A DNA stretch of 64,000 nucleotides from Eunapius fragilis (GCA_963681505.1 OY811973.1:13204268-13268267); one strand, 5' to 3'. Numbered from the stretch's first letter, positions 1-10,833 are shown. Notes: a model not told the origin generated them from the letters alone. A program made the numbers and translations.

Positions 1-1494
1 TGGCAAGCACACCGTCACCAGAGATGTTCCCCTTACCATGTCCCCAGATTTCCATCACTGATGAATAAGGGTGTTTACATTTGAAGTCAACTCTGGATGC
101 ATGCACATTCTCGTGTGGACCTAACCATCATAAAAGTTAGGCTCAAAGTTACAGCAGTTATTCGAGGACCGATCAATAGCACCTTCTCTGACAGATAAGT
201 CCATCCTGGACAGAAGCTCATTGGCTTCATCGCATTACTGAGCACATCTTTAGGTATAGCAACTCCACCACACATGTGGTTCATAAGCAGCTTCTGCCTT
301 CCCATATCCCCTTCAATACTGTTTCTCGCAGTTACTCATGCCCTTGTATAGACTCCTATCCTTCCTTGCTTGCACACATGTGCCTTAATAACACAGTACC
401 AGTGAAGTTGAACCCATAGGGGTACTCAGTGAACAGGCATGGCATGAAGAAATTGGTGACTGGTGGCACTTACAGACCAAGACTGCGGAAGAACTGGATC
501 TCCTGCTTTACCATCAGTAGTGATGTAATTATCTCCATAGAACTCAGCTAATGGTGGGGATCACAGCAGTACAATATGGAGCCCTAAAATCTAGCTTCAC
601 CAGTAGCACAGTTGTGTTGCAAACAGAGATGGTCATAAGAGCTACAGCAAACTATTAGTAGAGGGGTGGAGACCTTCCTGCCACCATTGCCCGCACCAGA
701 CAGGCAGGTGTGTGTGCTGGTGCGAACGTCACACACATCTTTGCCACTCTGCCTTTTCAATGACATCGTCCTCTGGGTGTACATCCTCCTCTGGGTGTAC
801 ATCCTCCTCTGGGTGTACATTCTCCTCTGGGTGTACATCCTCCTCTAGGTGTACATCCTCCTCTGGGTGTACAGCCTCCTCTGGGTGTACATCCTCCTCT
901 AGGTGTACATCCTCCTCTGTGTGTACATCCTCCTCTGTGTGTACATGGTCCTCTTCCTGCCCATTCTGTGCATGTCATCATACACATCACAACCATCCTT
1001 TGTCATCTCTACTTCTTGCTGTCGTATCTGCTGTCAAATCCATTTCCATGTGTGGTTTGTTAGGAGACTACAGTAGCTGGCACCTTCAGAGTATGGCTTG
1101 ATGTACACACCCACTCCCTACCATAGCATACCTTATTTCCCACCACCCTCACTTGACCTGGGACTTCTGTTTGAAGTCAAATACAAACATATGCTATCCA
1201 TTTCAGAGATGGCCTACTTCGTCTGGTGGGACTGTTGGTCAGCCAGCATCACATGGGCCGTACATAAAAGTGTGATGCTCACACTGATAGATGGACAACA
1301 GCACATCGGCTATCTCTGCATGCCTTGTGGGGGATCTGATCCAGCTTGGCTATAGCCACACACCTCAGCCTGTCATAGAACAGTAATGTTCCTCTGCATG
1401 CACTGCAGTCCATGTGGCTTGCAAGCTTGGGATTCATATTTGGTCTCCTGCCGACCACCATGTCTAGCAGGAGCGTATCCATAGAGGTTTCCAT
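1..1494 (-). pseudogene. Unrecognised coding remnant, left-arm copy
   Basis: The minus strand carries two longer open stretches (1,279-1,494 and 87-305) whose peptides are kept in the right arm at 55,600-57,060. The first holds a cysteine-rich motif, MDCSACRGTLLFYDRL, followed by a basic stretch. The second holds MNHMCGGVAIPKDVLSNAM. The frame is interrupted repeatedly between them. I do not recognise the family. It lies antisense within the expected Ig-FN3 intron of gene A, so an old transposon or processed gene is likelier than a host exon set. Confidence 0.35.
766..946 (+). repeat. 18-bp minisatellite, about 10 units
   Basis: The unit TCCTCCTCTGGGTGTACA repeats about ten times with single-base variants. 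The length is a multiple of three, so both strands read as short peptide repeats, but this lies inside a decayed region. The right arm keeps only one to two units near 56,142-56,178. Confidence 0.9.
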
Positions 1495-1527
1495 GTTGCC
1501 CAGGAACCCCCCCCCCCCCCCCCCCCA

Positions 1528-2321
1528 TCTTCCCCTTTGAGATTACTGGCTTATTAATCTTTACATGTACCAGTTTAGTATACGTATCAGTATAAATAAT
1601 TCTACTGCAAGGTTGACCGTAGCACTGTTCACATAAGAACAGGTGTGCCTGTATTCATGAAGTGCTACATCTTCTGTCAGATATAGCTCGTCCACCCTGG
1701 CTTGAAAATGTGAACAAGTTGTTTCAGTGATGCAATATATGCCTGGGGCACGTCAGCCAGAGGGATAAGAAGTGTTCTTGCATCAATATAGGTTTAAACA
1801 TGTGGGACACCTATTGGAAAGGCTCTGCTTTACACCATAGCCAACAACATCACTGGTGGTGGAAAGCTGCAAGAGGCATGAGCAGGGATGGACTACATAA
1901 AAGTCAATTTTTATACTGACAGTTTTACCATTGTTGACAAGGTGGTTGATGTAATGGCTCCCTTGTCTGATGTGGATCACACCCTGTGGGATGAGCTGCA
2001 TGGCCTCCACTTACGTTCCTTAGCTACAGCAGTACATGTGAGGAGTGGAGTGAAGACATCAGCAGACACTGAAGTGCAAAGCCATCAGCCTCAAGAGCAT
2101 AAAGTCCAACAGTTTACTAAATGGGGGAGCTTATTTATGTTTGATGATCTACCCACACAGGAAACATTTATAAATCAGATGAGAAATCAGCTCCAGATCT
2201 TAGGGGCTCTTTGATGGAGCAGAGTGATAATAACGGTGCCACTACACACTCACCAGCATATGCACTAGACAGGCACATTCCTTCAAAACCTGTGCTTGCA
2301 ATGCAGATGCACGTTTGAAGT
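1528..2321. other. Intronic spacer, partly missing from right arm
   Basis: No recognisable gene or element. An open stretch at 1,888-2,214 (+) is unsupported by any motif. A run of about 20 C lies just upstream at 1,508-1,527. The first part aligns with the right arm, but about 1,915-2,321 has no counterpart there. In the right arm the sequence runs directly from the 19-bp repeat into the equivalent of about 1,912. Confidence 0.5.
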
Positions 2322-2482
2322 GATCATCAGGTGTAACAGGTGTCATCAGGTGTAACAGGTGTCATCAGGTGTAACAGGTGTCATCAGGTGTAACAGGTGT
2401 CATCAGGTGTAACAGGTGTCATCAGGTGTAAAAGGTGTCATCAGATGTAACAGGTGTCATCAGGTGTAACAGGTGTCATCTC
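2322..2482 (+). repeat. 19-bp minisatellite, about 8 units
   Basis: Eight units of CATCAGGTGTAACAGGTGT in tandem with rare substitutions. The right arm has about six and a half more diverged units in mirrored position, so the array predates the arm duplication and has evolved separately since. Confidence 0.9.
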
Positions 2483-2910
2483 CATGGCAGAACTCACAGA
2501 AGCAACTGTATTGTGATGGATTCGGGCTTGACATTAACTAAGCTGACATTTCAAAATCCAACACAACACTATCCTTTCTCGCGAATAGGGTTGGCACAAG
2601 CAGCAATTTGGTTCCAGTGGTACACTTTTTGCATACACAGGCTTCTTGTGTTTGGCAGAACTCATGAGAGGCGTATCCTTGTCATAGGAGCCTGTACTTT
2701 GTATGGTAATAGTCCTCAGAGGACGTACATGACTTCATGATAGATGATGAAATATGAAACTCTTCACTTAGCAACTACACTGTGTGATACTGTAGGAGAA
2801 ATAGCAATAAGGACCATTAGGCTATTTTGGTTGCCATGGATATTGATGTAGGGTGTCATTGTGTAATTCTGGTACACAACAACTTTCATATACACATGTC
2901 AATGTTTCAG

Positions 2911-3162
2911 CCCCTCCAGATGATCCAACCATTACATCACTGACAAACATCTATTCAGACCAGCTAAAAGTGACCTGGGCATCTGTTCCCATGGCTACCA
3001 GCTACAGAGTCAGCATCAATGGCAGCAATCCTATCTCCCTACCTGCTAATGCTAACACATACACATTCACTGGACTGACCAATAACACAGTCTACACTGT
3101 CTCAGTGGTGGCCATCAACTGTGCTGGGATCAGCAGTGCTGCAGTGATGACAAACAGAACAA
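2911..3162 (+). CDS. Fibronectin III exon of receptor gene A
   Basis: A 252-bp exon encodes one complete FN3 domain: APP start, the B-strand-like LKVTWASV with its tryptophan, then TYTFTGLTNNTVYTVSV and the end SAAVMTNRTS. The acceptor is TTTCAG at 2,905-2,910 and the donor is GTAAGT at 3,163. Both boundaries are phase 1, the classic arrangement for a shuffled FN3 module. FN3 domains are extracellular beta-sandwich adhesion modules. The next exon downstream is the TM exon at 5,501, and the intron carries a LINE-like relic in the same orientation. The upstream Ig exon should lie left of the window, as it does in gene E. The exon is nearly identical to 54,215-54,466. Confidence 0.85.
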
Positions 3163-3489
3163 GTAAGTAGTTGCTTCCAAGTTTATAATTTATCAGATTT
3201 GTTTTTTGTAAGCCAAATTTTAAACGGATTATGCATACAAGGTCTATCTTGATTACAGAACTCATGGTTTGATGCTGGGAATTGTTGTATTTTGCTGCTA
3301 TTTGTAAGAAGTCTTCATAGATACGTGTAGTCCTTGGCTGAATCAAAAATTCATAACCTTACATACAGCCCCCCCTAGGTTTAGTACTTTGCCCTACATA
3401 TCAGACCTCTGGAGATTAAGGGGTTCAGGTGGGATGCATTGATCATATGCTTTGACTGTTCAGAAGTGGTTGTAAGCCTGTGAACAATA

Positions 3490-4975
3490 TTGTTCTCTGA
3501 TTCAGTAAAGAGGGTGTAGGTCAAGGCGATCCCTTGTCCATGCTCATGTATGCAGCTGCAATGACACCTCTATCAAAGCTTTGGAGAATGAGAAATGGAC
3601 ACAAAATTGGTACACTGATGACTCTGCATGTGCTGCAAAGCTTCCACTGCTTCATGATTGGTTCCAATAGCTTTGTCAACTAGGCCCAAGTTATGGATAC
3701 TATCCTGAACCTAAAAAGATTGTTGTGGTGGTAGATGTTGATGCTGCTAATGCCTGCTTTCATGACTTGGGTATCAAAGTTCTCAGGGGTCATCGTTTCC
3801 TCGGAGGGTTTATTGGTGATGAAGAACATATGAAGAGGTTTGTTGATGAAAAGGATTGGATGTCTCATATACTGAAGTTAGCAAAAGCGGCAGAACATTA
3901 CCCTCAAGCAGCTTATGCTGCTCTGTCATAATCTATGCAATTTGAATGGTCCTTCTTGCAGCGTGTAATTCCAAATTGCAGTGCTTCCTTTCTTTGTTTG
4001 CGTGACCAAATAAATGCAATTTTCTGGCCTGCTATTTTAGATGGTGATGTGTGAGCCTCTGTTTACATTGCCAGCCTGCCTGGGAGGGATGGGTATTAAT
4101 GATCCTGTTGACTCTGTGGGAATTGCTTTTTCCACTTCAAGAACTTGCACAAAGAAGATTGTAGATGCCATAAGGGGACATGAAGAATTCTATGTTTTTG
4201 ATCACAACTATCAGATGCATGAAGCTAAGAAACAGCAGAAAGTGGCACTCAACACTTCCCAACAATGTACACTTGCATCCATTATGACATCTTTGAGTGG
4301 GGATAAGAAGCATGCAGTCAAGAGTGCAGTTGACAGCAAGGCATCTATCTGGTTAACTGTAATACCGGTGTCACATCACCGCTTAGATCTCTCACCAACT
4401 GAGTTCACAGATACACTGGCACTGCGATATCACCGTCCTTTTTTAAACGTTGTGATGGCTGTGGTGACAAATATACTTTTCAGCATGCTCTAGATTGTAA
4501 GAAAGATGGATTAGTTACTCAGAGGCACAATGAAGTGAGGGATGCTCTTGGTGATCTGGCATCCATTGCATTCAAAGATGTAATTAGAGAGCCAGTTGTG
4601 CAGGAGGCTGATAATGCAAGAGGCACACCTGCTTTGATTGCTCACTTGGACATTAGGGGAATTTGGCAGCCACAGACTGAAGCATTGTTTGACATTCTAG
4701 TTGTTGACACAGATGCCCCGTCATACATAAAGCGTACTAGAAGCAGTGCTACAAACAGCTGAACAAGAGAAGAAGAAATATCTAGAAGCCGTTCAAACAA
4801 GGCGTGCAACCTTCTCCCCTTTTGTTGTTTCAATAGATGGAGTTTTAGGTCGCGAAGCAAATGTTTTGATCAAGCGCTTGGCTGAAAAAATAGCTTATAA
4901 ATGGAAAAGTCCTTGAGTGAAGTGACAGGCTGGGTCCGGGCCATTCTTAGTGAAAAATAAAATTGTGACATTTGT
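3490..4975 (+). pseudogene. LINE-like reverse transcriptase relic (intron of gene A)
   Basis: Shifting frames give a reverse-transcriptase palm (GQGDPLSMLMYAAAMTPLS, then YTDDSA), a thumb-like region (LRGHRFLGGFIGD), a zinc-binding-like C-x2-C-x6-H-x3-C segment ending HALDCKKDGLVTQRHNEVRD near 4,490-4,560, and a C-terminal domain with WQPQTEALFD and VVSVDGVLG. The N-terminal part is missing and the frame is broken several times. The order RT, zinc motif, C-terminal nuclease-like domain fits a non-LTR retrotransposon with a restriction-like endonuclease. The exact clade is uncertain. The right arm has the same relic at 48,650-49,976, so it was present before the arms duplicated. Confidence 0.7.
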
Positions 4976-5500
4976 GTATGTATCGTATGTATATGTGTAT
5001 AACATGTGGATGATTTGGAAGTCATTAGAGCGTTGTTTGTACTAGCAACTCATCCTTATGATGGGGAGCAATGTCTGCTCACAATGTAATCTTATGTCAC
5101 ATGATCCCTTCCTATCACATCACCTAAGACGCGATGTCCAACGTTGATCATTTTTTGCATCATCTAGGTGTGGCTTCTTCAGCAGTGGAACCATCAGGTG
5201 AGCAGTGTGGTGGTACAGGTATATGTCCTTGTTTTGAACTAAGTACTGATCTTCATGTGTTTCTGTGCTTACGAGTTAGTTAGTATCTCCAAAAAAAAGT
5301 TGGATTTTGTGCTCTGCCAACTGATCATCTGCAATTAAGGAATCTCTTAATAAATCATTTCGAATCAAGTTTCCTTTTTATGCTTCTAGGGTTATAAACT
5401 GTTACCAATTGGCTAATAATTACTTTCGTTGCTTATGGAGCATGCAAATTAAACAGTGTGTGTACATTATAACTTAGAATTATAATTTACTAAATGGCAG
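4976..5500 (+). other. Intron sequence upstream of the TM exon of gene A
   Basis: AT-rich intron with no element recognised. It aligns with the right arm at 48,022-48,640, where a C-rich/CA tract has been added near 48,060. The run ends in the AAATGGCAG acceptor of the TM exon. Confidence 0.5.
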
Positions 5501-5795
5501 GACCTACAGCCACAGTCACCAGTGGACCAACATCACAGTCCTCTAGTTCCTCTGCTGTTGGTATTGGAGTCACAGCCACAGTCACCAGTGGACCAACACC
5601 TACCACCTCTGTTGTTGGTATTGGAGTAGGTGTTGCAGTAGCAGTCATAGTGGTGCTAGCAGTGGCCATTGTGGTGGTGGTGGTGGTGATTGTGGTGATG
5701 CAGAAGAGGAAAGGTGAGGAGGCATGTGGTTCTGTGGGGTCAGCTCTCTCATACATCCCTCCCAACACAGGGTCATCAGTAGCAAGCCATGATGA
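5501..5795 (+). CDS. Transmembrane exon of receptor gene A
   Basis: After an acceptor at 5,499-5,500 the frame encodes a Ser/Thr-rich stalk, then a long hydrophobic helix (AVIVVLAVAIVVVVVVIV) and a basic stop-transfer QKRKG, giving a type I single-pass membrane protein with the tail inside the cell. The exon enters in phase 1, matching the FN3 exon, and leaves in phase 2. The stalk contains a 21-codon internal duplication (ATVTSGPT and VGIGV appear twice) that gene E lacks. The tail ends in SHD followed by GATGAGTAAGTG, which can be read either as Glu-stop or as a 5' splice site at 5,796. Confidence 0.75.
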
Positions 5796-5827
5796 GTAAG
5801 TGCTTGTCCACTGAGATTTGTGACCTT

Positions 5828-6210
5828 GTGTGTGTGTGTGTGTGTGTGTGTGTACATGTGTGTTCATGTGTGTGTGTGTTGTGTGTGTGTATTAAAGTAG
5901 CAACCAGTACCTTAAGTGGTGTGCATTTTTTGTTACATACAGAAATGATAAGAACGCTATACCTCTGCCACCAAAGGACATGTCCAACACAGGGTCACCA
6001 GTAGCAAGCCATGATGAGTAAGTGCTTGTCCACCTGAGATTTTTTGACCTCCTTGTGTGTGTGTGTGCACGTGTGTGTGTGTTTATGTGTATGTGCATGT
6101 GTGTTTATGTGTGTGTGCATGTGTGTGCTTATGTGTGTGTTTATGTGTTTGTGTGTGTTTGTGTATGTGTGTTTGTGTGTGCATGTGTGTGTATGTGTGT
6201 AAGTATATAA
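5828..6210 (+). repeat. TG microsatellites flanking the tail exon
   Basis: Two blocks of mostly TG repeat (about 5,828-5,892 and 6,052-6,205) with scattered interruptions. They occupy the introns after each tail exon. Mirrored CA tracts are at 47,690-47,755 and 47,385-47,530. Confidence 0.9.
5943..6017 (+). CDS. Second cytoplasmic-tail exon of gene A
   Basis: A 75-bp exon with acceptor ACATACAG at 5,942 and donor GTAAGT at 6,018, phase 2 to 2. It encodes a tail module containing AIPLPPKDMS and ending in the same TGSPVASHD as the previous exon. It looks like a partial duplication of that exon's end. The proline motif PLPPK could bind an SH3 domain (inference). It again ends in GATGAGTAAGTG, so skipping the splice gives an immediate stop. 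No further exon could be identified. Confidence 0.6.
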
Positions 6211-6585
6211 TTACAGGCATGTGTGGCATCGAGTGAAAAGTGGGCTGACATCTTTTGAACAAAGATTTGAACCTTGAAATGCATAAACTAATTTGCCAGC
6301 TATGATCATTCATCATTTGATAATTGGATAATCATAAATTATATTATCCAAATAAGGGAGTGGTGTGGGGTGAGGGTGAGGGTGTGATAGCTTTAGCACT
6401 CATCCTGAGGTAACCAGCAATAGTAGATTGAAAAGATGTTGCCTATCAATATAGAGGGCATTAAAAAGAATTGTAACCAATGATATTAATTCATGAAGAT
6501 ACCCCCCCATACACCATGTTTATGAACAGCATCATGATAATAGTGTTATCGTTGCTCAATCAATCCTACCTCTTTTTATCTGCAC

Positions 6586-6752
<167 letters not shown>

Positions 6753-6969
6753 CAGGTGATATGGCCTTGATCATTACATGACTAAGAGTGTAGTAATGGA
6801 CATGCAGTAATATTCAATCACTTATGTTTTTCATACACAGGAGATGTGTGTTTTGTTTTATAGAGGATGAAATGTGAAATGAACTAGTTAGATGATTCTA
6901 TACCTCCAGTGAAAAATTCTGTTATTCAAATCATTGCAGCAAACTTGTATACCTGCACAAGCAAATTCA

Positions 6970-7482
6970 CACACCCCATGGCACCAGGTCTCCTCCACAC
7001 ACCCCATGGCACCAGGTCTCCTCCACACACCCCATGGCACCAGGTCTCCTCCACACATCCCCATGGCACCAGGTCTCCTCCACACACCCCATGGCACCAG
7101 ATCTCTGCCACACACCCCATGGCACCTGATCTCCCCACACCCATGGCACCAGGTCTCCTCCACACACCCCATGGCACCAGGTCTCCTCCACACACCCCAT
7201 GGCACCAGGTCTCCTCCACACACCCCATGGCACCACGTCTCCTCTACACACCCCATGACACCAGGTCTCCTCCACACACCCCATGGCACCAGGTCTCCTC
7301 CACACACCCCATGGCACCAGGTCACCTCCACACACCCCATGCACGGCACCAGGTCTCCTCCACACACCCCATGGCACCAGGTCTCCTCCACACACCCCAT
7401 GACACCAGGTCTCCTCCACACACCCCATGGCACCAGGTCTCCTCCACACACCCCATGGCACAAGGTCTCCTTCACAGCCCAT
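6970..7482 (+). repeat. 28-bp minisatellite, about 18 units (left arm)
   Basis: The unit has core CCATGGCACCAGGTCTCCTC followed by CACACACC and repeats with a 28-bp period and a few truncated units. It lies between the 3' ends of convergent genes A and B. Counterparts are at 45,935-46,553 (about 22 units) and, greatly expanded, at 35,548-38,735. The unit has no stop codon in any frame, which creates spurious long open frames on both strands. Confidence 0.95.
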
Positions 7483-7485
7483 GCT

Positions 7486-8185
7486 AACTATGTACTCTGC
7501 ACTCATGCATAAATGCCATTAATGCCTTGTGGCACAATAGGTTGAGGCTGGTCACATGACCGGTCACATGGGAGACTAAACAAGCATCCATGCCTTTCGA
7601 GGTACAGTACAGTGACCTACCCAAAGTGTCTGAAGGTCATTCAAATGATTCCTATCTCTATGGTATTCTTCATAGGAAGATGGGGATGGACTGTGGATTA
7701 ACATGAGGTCCACCAATGTGTAAAATACAATGCTATCCCATATGCATCCACTGCTGTAAGGATTTATAAAATCTGATTGCCATGCTCTATCATATCCAGG
7801 CATCAGGTCAGATAGATATTTCTTGGCACACACACACACAAACACACACACACATACACACACACATATACACATACACACACATACACACACACATACA
7901 CACACACACACTCGATTGCCATGTAGTGTTATGGTGCAGATGGATCCTTATTGGTATAGATGTAAAGTCAACATGCAGCAAGGTGGTGATACTTGCTAGT
8001 TGCACTAAAAAGAATCTAATAACCTGCCCAGGGGCGCCAAAATAACGGCTGAAGTTAGCTAAGTATGGGTATAAATTCGATTTTTAAAAAGAGATTTTAA
8101 TTTTATTTTTAAAAAGAGATATTGTTCACCTTGTATGTAAAATTTGTGGTATGTCAGTTGGAGTGAATTACCAACAAACAGACAA
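7486..8185. other. Intergenic DNA between genes A and B
   Basis: Unique sequence with a CA/TA microsatellite at about 7,830-7,912. The part next to 8,185 is the 3' flank of gene B. No gene was seen. It aligns with 45,152-45,930 in the right arm. Confidence 0.6.
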
Positions 8186-8191
8186 TTTATT
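8186..8191 (-). promoter_or_regulatory. Polyadenylation signal of gene B
   Basis: TTTATT on the plus strand is AATAAA on the minus strand, about 60 bases after the stop codon of gene B. The same signal follows gene D at 45,146-45,151. Confidence 0.6.
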
Positions 8192-8249
8192 AACACCTCT
8201 TGGTTCTATGAGTACAACAGGATCCATTATTCATGTCACTAAACTGTTT

Positions 8250-8554
8250 CTATGAACTATGTGATCCATATGCAGCATTTGTATCCATCTCCATGACATC
8301 TCCCTTCATCTTCTTATTAGTGCCCACCTCATTATACACAGTGGCAGAATCAGTATGTGAACTTGGTTTGTGTGATGTCCCTGTGGACCTTCTTGAAATG
8401 TAGCAGAGGACAGAAGCCACCAACACTCCAAGAGAGAAGGACACCACAAAGGTAACAGAGACAGATACACCAACTGCTGTACCAATGGCTGAACTAACTG
8501 ATGTACTAACTGTAGTTGTGCATATGGCAGTTGCCAGAATACAAGTAGATGGAC
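8250..8554 (-). CDS. TM and cytoplasmic-tail exon of receptor gene B
   Basis: The terminal exon has acceptor TTTTTAG just above 8,554 and its stop at 8,250-8,252. It encodes a short stalk (ATAICTTTVSTSVSSAIGTA), a TM helix ending SFSLGVLVASVLCY, stop-transfer ISRR, and a tail of about 50 residues with two tyrosines (ATVYNEVG and NAAYGSHSS). Phase matches the linker exon. Relative to gene D it has one instead of three copies of the 8-residue SAIGTAV-type stalk repeat. The frame is intact, so gene B is probably functional. Confidence 0.82.
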
Positions 8555-8658
8555 CTAAAAAGGTGTATACAGAATGCAAAAGGTTTTGCATATATTCAGG
8601 ATTACAATTGGCGGAAGATTGAGGGCATAAATGATGAAGAGGACACACCAAAACTTAC

Positions 8659-8766
8659 ATGACCCTGATGAAATGGTGGTAGTAGGTGGATGGACAGTGG
8701 CTCGTTGGGATGGTGTGAGTGTCGTCCTTTCAGCTGGTATTGATGTTGGTACAAGCACTCGACTAC
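8659..8766 (-). CDS. Ser/Thr/Pro linker exon of gene B
   Basis: A 108-bp exon, phase 1-1, with acceptor ATAG and donor GTAAGT. It encodes a low-complexity extracellular stalk (LVPTSIPAERTT, then HPPTTTISSGS) of a kind usually O-glycosylated. It joins FN3 to the TM exon in frame. Gene D has the same exon at 44,524-44,631. No equivalent exon was found in the A/E genes. Confidence 0.75.
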
Positions 8767-8971
8767 CTATTATGAGTGGTTAGATTGAATATTTTCCTAT
8801 CATGCAACTCTGCTTCATTAAATAGCTTATCAGCTAATACCCCACAAGATATATTGGTAGGATCATATAATTACTCCATCTACATAACCTGTTTCCCTGC
8901 CCATTGATGACTTGTCTTCTATACACTTCCTCAGCCCTGTCAATGAATGCTCTGAACACTTCAGCACTCAC

Positions 8972-9220
8972 TGGTTTCGTTAGTTGCCATAGCAGCACTG
9001 CTGGTCCCAGCACAGTTGATGGCCACCACTGAGACAGTGTAGACTGTGTTATTGGTCAGTCCAGTGAATGTGTATGTGTTAGCATTAGCAGGTAGGGAGA
9101 TAGGAGTGCTGCCATTGATACTGACATTGTAGCTGGTAGCCATGGGAACAGATGTCCATGTCATTGTTAGCTGCTCAGTTGTGATGTTGGTCAATGTAGC
9201 ATTAGGAGCAACTGGAGGTG
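8972..9220 (-). CDS. Fibronectin III exon of receptor gene B
   Basis: A 249-bp phase 1-1 exon. The domain reads from APPVAPNATLTNIT through LTMTWTSV, SYNVSINGSTPISL, TYTFTGLTNNTVYTVSV and ends SSAAMATNETS. It is flanked by TTTCAG and GTGAGT. It differs from the gene A FN3 mainly in the first strand, so A and B are paralogues within one arm. Confidence 0.85.
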
Positions 9221-10445
9221 CTGAAACATTGTAGGGAAAGAGATATCAATACAATCCACCAAGTGATGTATGAACACAAATAGTCTCTAAAAGTAAATCT
9301 AGTTGACCCAAGGTGCTTTAATTACAGACATTTTGTTCAGCCAAGCACTATGCTCAGTGAGGTATACAAGTATCTTGTCTGATCATAACTAATTATTTGA
9401 TGATAATTTTTACACTTGAGGTAGTCCTCCCTGTTCCTAAGCTCCTAAGCTTATAATGATCCCAATCCGCAAGCCCTCCACTATGTTTTGTGCATAGAAT
9501 AGTACATTCTAAGTGTAATTTTGTATGCTAACCTGGTCATCCATTTTCAAAATTAACTACAGTACAGGGCAACAGAATTTGTGATCTTGGTGTCACTCAA
9601 CCTCCCAATGTAGTATTCTACAGTGGGATGTACTAAAATTTAACGCTTGCAATTGAAATGCCTTTAAACTTGCAACTCCAAACACAAAGATAAAAACTTA
9701 AGAGTTATTTCAGGCCAGAAGGAGTGCAATGTGTATGATCTTGGTTTTTTATTGCTGGCATGTATTTTAAAAAGTCTGAAATGATTTATTTTGTGCCAGA
9801 TCTCCAAAGGGGTTATATATATGCAATGTAATTAAATCTTAACATTTGGTAGTGTCATTGTGCTAAATGTAAACCTTTGATGTTAATAATTATTTCCAAT
9901 GGCTAGAAAAAAGCTACCAAGAACTTCATAGTGCTATAAAAGGTCTTTGTGCAGTGACTGAAATGCATTCCAATTGCATTCAACAAATGAAACAAGTTTG
10001 ACTATTATCTTTAGCACATTGGTAACTCAAGCTGAGATGAGGTATCCTGCAAAGAGCAAGAATGGAAAAACACTACTCATTCTACACTACTCCTTTAAAT
10101 CATTTTATGTAAGGAGGAGCATATTATATAAGCAAAGTTAGGAACAGATGCATCCAAGTTAAAATATGGGCAAAACTTTTGCATCTACTTCTGATGATTA
10201 GGGAACCCAGCGATTTTGAGTGTACACTGGTGCTTTAAGTTGGGATACTGATTGGGTTAAACAAATATAAACACAGCACTACTTCAATTGAATTATGTAG
10301 TCATCAGTAAGTGTGCATGCTTTTCTTTCAATTTAGACTAAGTGATTCCAACAAAGGCTAGGATTTAAAAACAAGTAGAATGGTGTGCATAACAAAGTGC
10401 ATGAATATTGATTGGTTTCAATATGTTTAATACACCATGGCTTAC
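9221..10445 (-). other. Intron between Ig and FN3 exons of gene B
   Basis: AT-rich, no coding signal. It aligns with 42,894-44,069 in the right arm except for a short internal block (about 9,809-9,905) that is inverted relative to the right arm. Confidence 0.6.
9809..9905 (+). other. Microinverted block relative to right arm
   Basis: The flanks at about 9,772-9,799 and from 9,907 on match the reverse complement of the right arm, as expected. The block between them (GGTTATATATATG...TTTCCAAT) matches 43,418-43,513 in the forward direction instead, so one arm suffered an inversion of about 95 bp. Confidence 0.8.
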
Positions 10446-10833
10446 CAAGAATTGATATAGTTGCATTCCCAATAGCAGTGGTTACAAATGTCACCATATT
10501 GTAGCTGGAACATGAGACCACCAGACCATCCATTGCTGGTGTGACCACCACAGAGAGGGTGGAGGTAAAACAGTTATTGCCTGTAAGAGGAGGTGTGTTG
10601 GTTGCTTTGAAGGGTCCACATGTGCCAATTGAGAAAGTAGTGAGACAGGAAAAACCAGGTCCTTGGGGAGCTTGTGCCAGTGTGACTGTAGTCCCTGCAC
10701 AGCCTCCCACTGAAGGCATACCCCACACTGTGTTCCCAGCATAGCTGCTAACATTACATGTGTAGTTGACAGCAGTGTCAGGACATATCTTCATGGGACA
10801 GCTGGTTCCTCCTGTGAGCTGACATGGCAAGGT
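10446..10833 (-). CDS. Ig-like domain exon of receptor gene B
   Basis: A 388-bp exon (phase 0 to 1) encoding about 129 residues of an Ig-like fold: VNYTCNV, then the tryptophan in TVWGMPSVGG, and the late MDGLVVSC with Asp and Cys in the usual Asp-x-x-x-x-Cys spacing. Extra cysteines (SCP, ICP, GGC, SCL, GTC) suggest more disulfides than a standard Ig domain. Donor GTAAGCC lies just below 10,446 and acceptor CTCCCAG just above 10,833. A signal-peptide exon must lie upstream; a weak candidate is ATGCTTTTGTTACTGTTGC on the minus strand near 11,060, also conserved at 42,264, but this is unproven. Confidence 0.78.

Noticed and set aside
5490-5867. Thr-rich frame antisense to the TM exon of gene A
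   Set aside because: It is the shadow of the Val-rich TM exon; the sense frame has splice sites and a membrane helix.
6888-7512. Overlapping frames of 180-195 codons on both strands
   Set aside because: Same 28-bp repeat effect as the larger array.
10491-10754. Frames overlapping the Ig exon in other phases
   Set aside because: The Ig frame has consistent cysteines, tryptophan, splice sites and conservation in genes D and E; the others do not.
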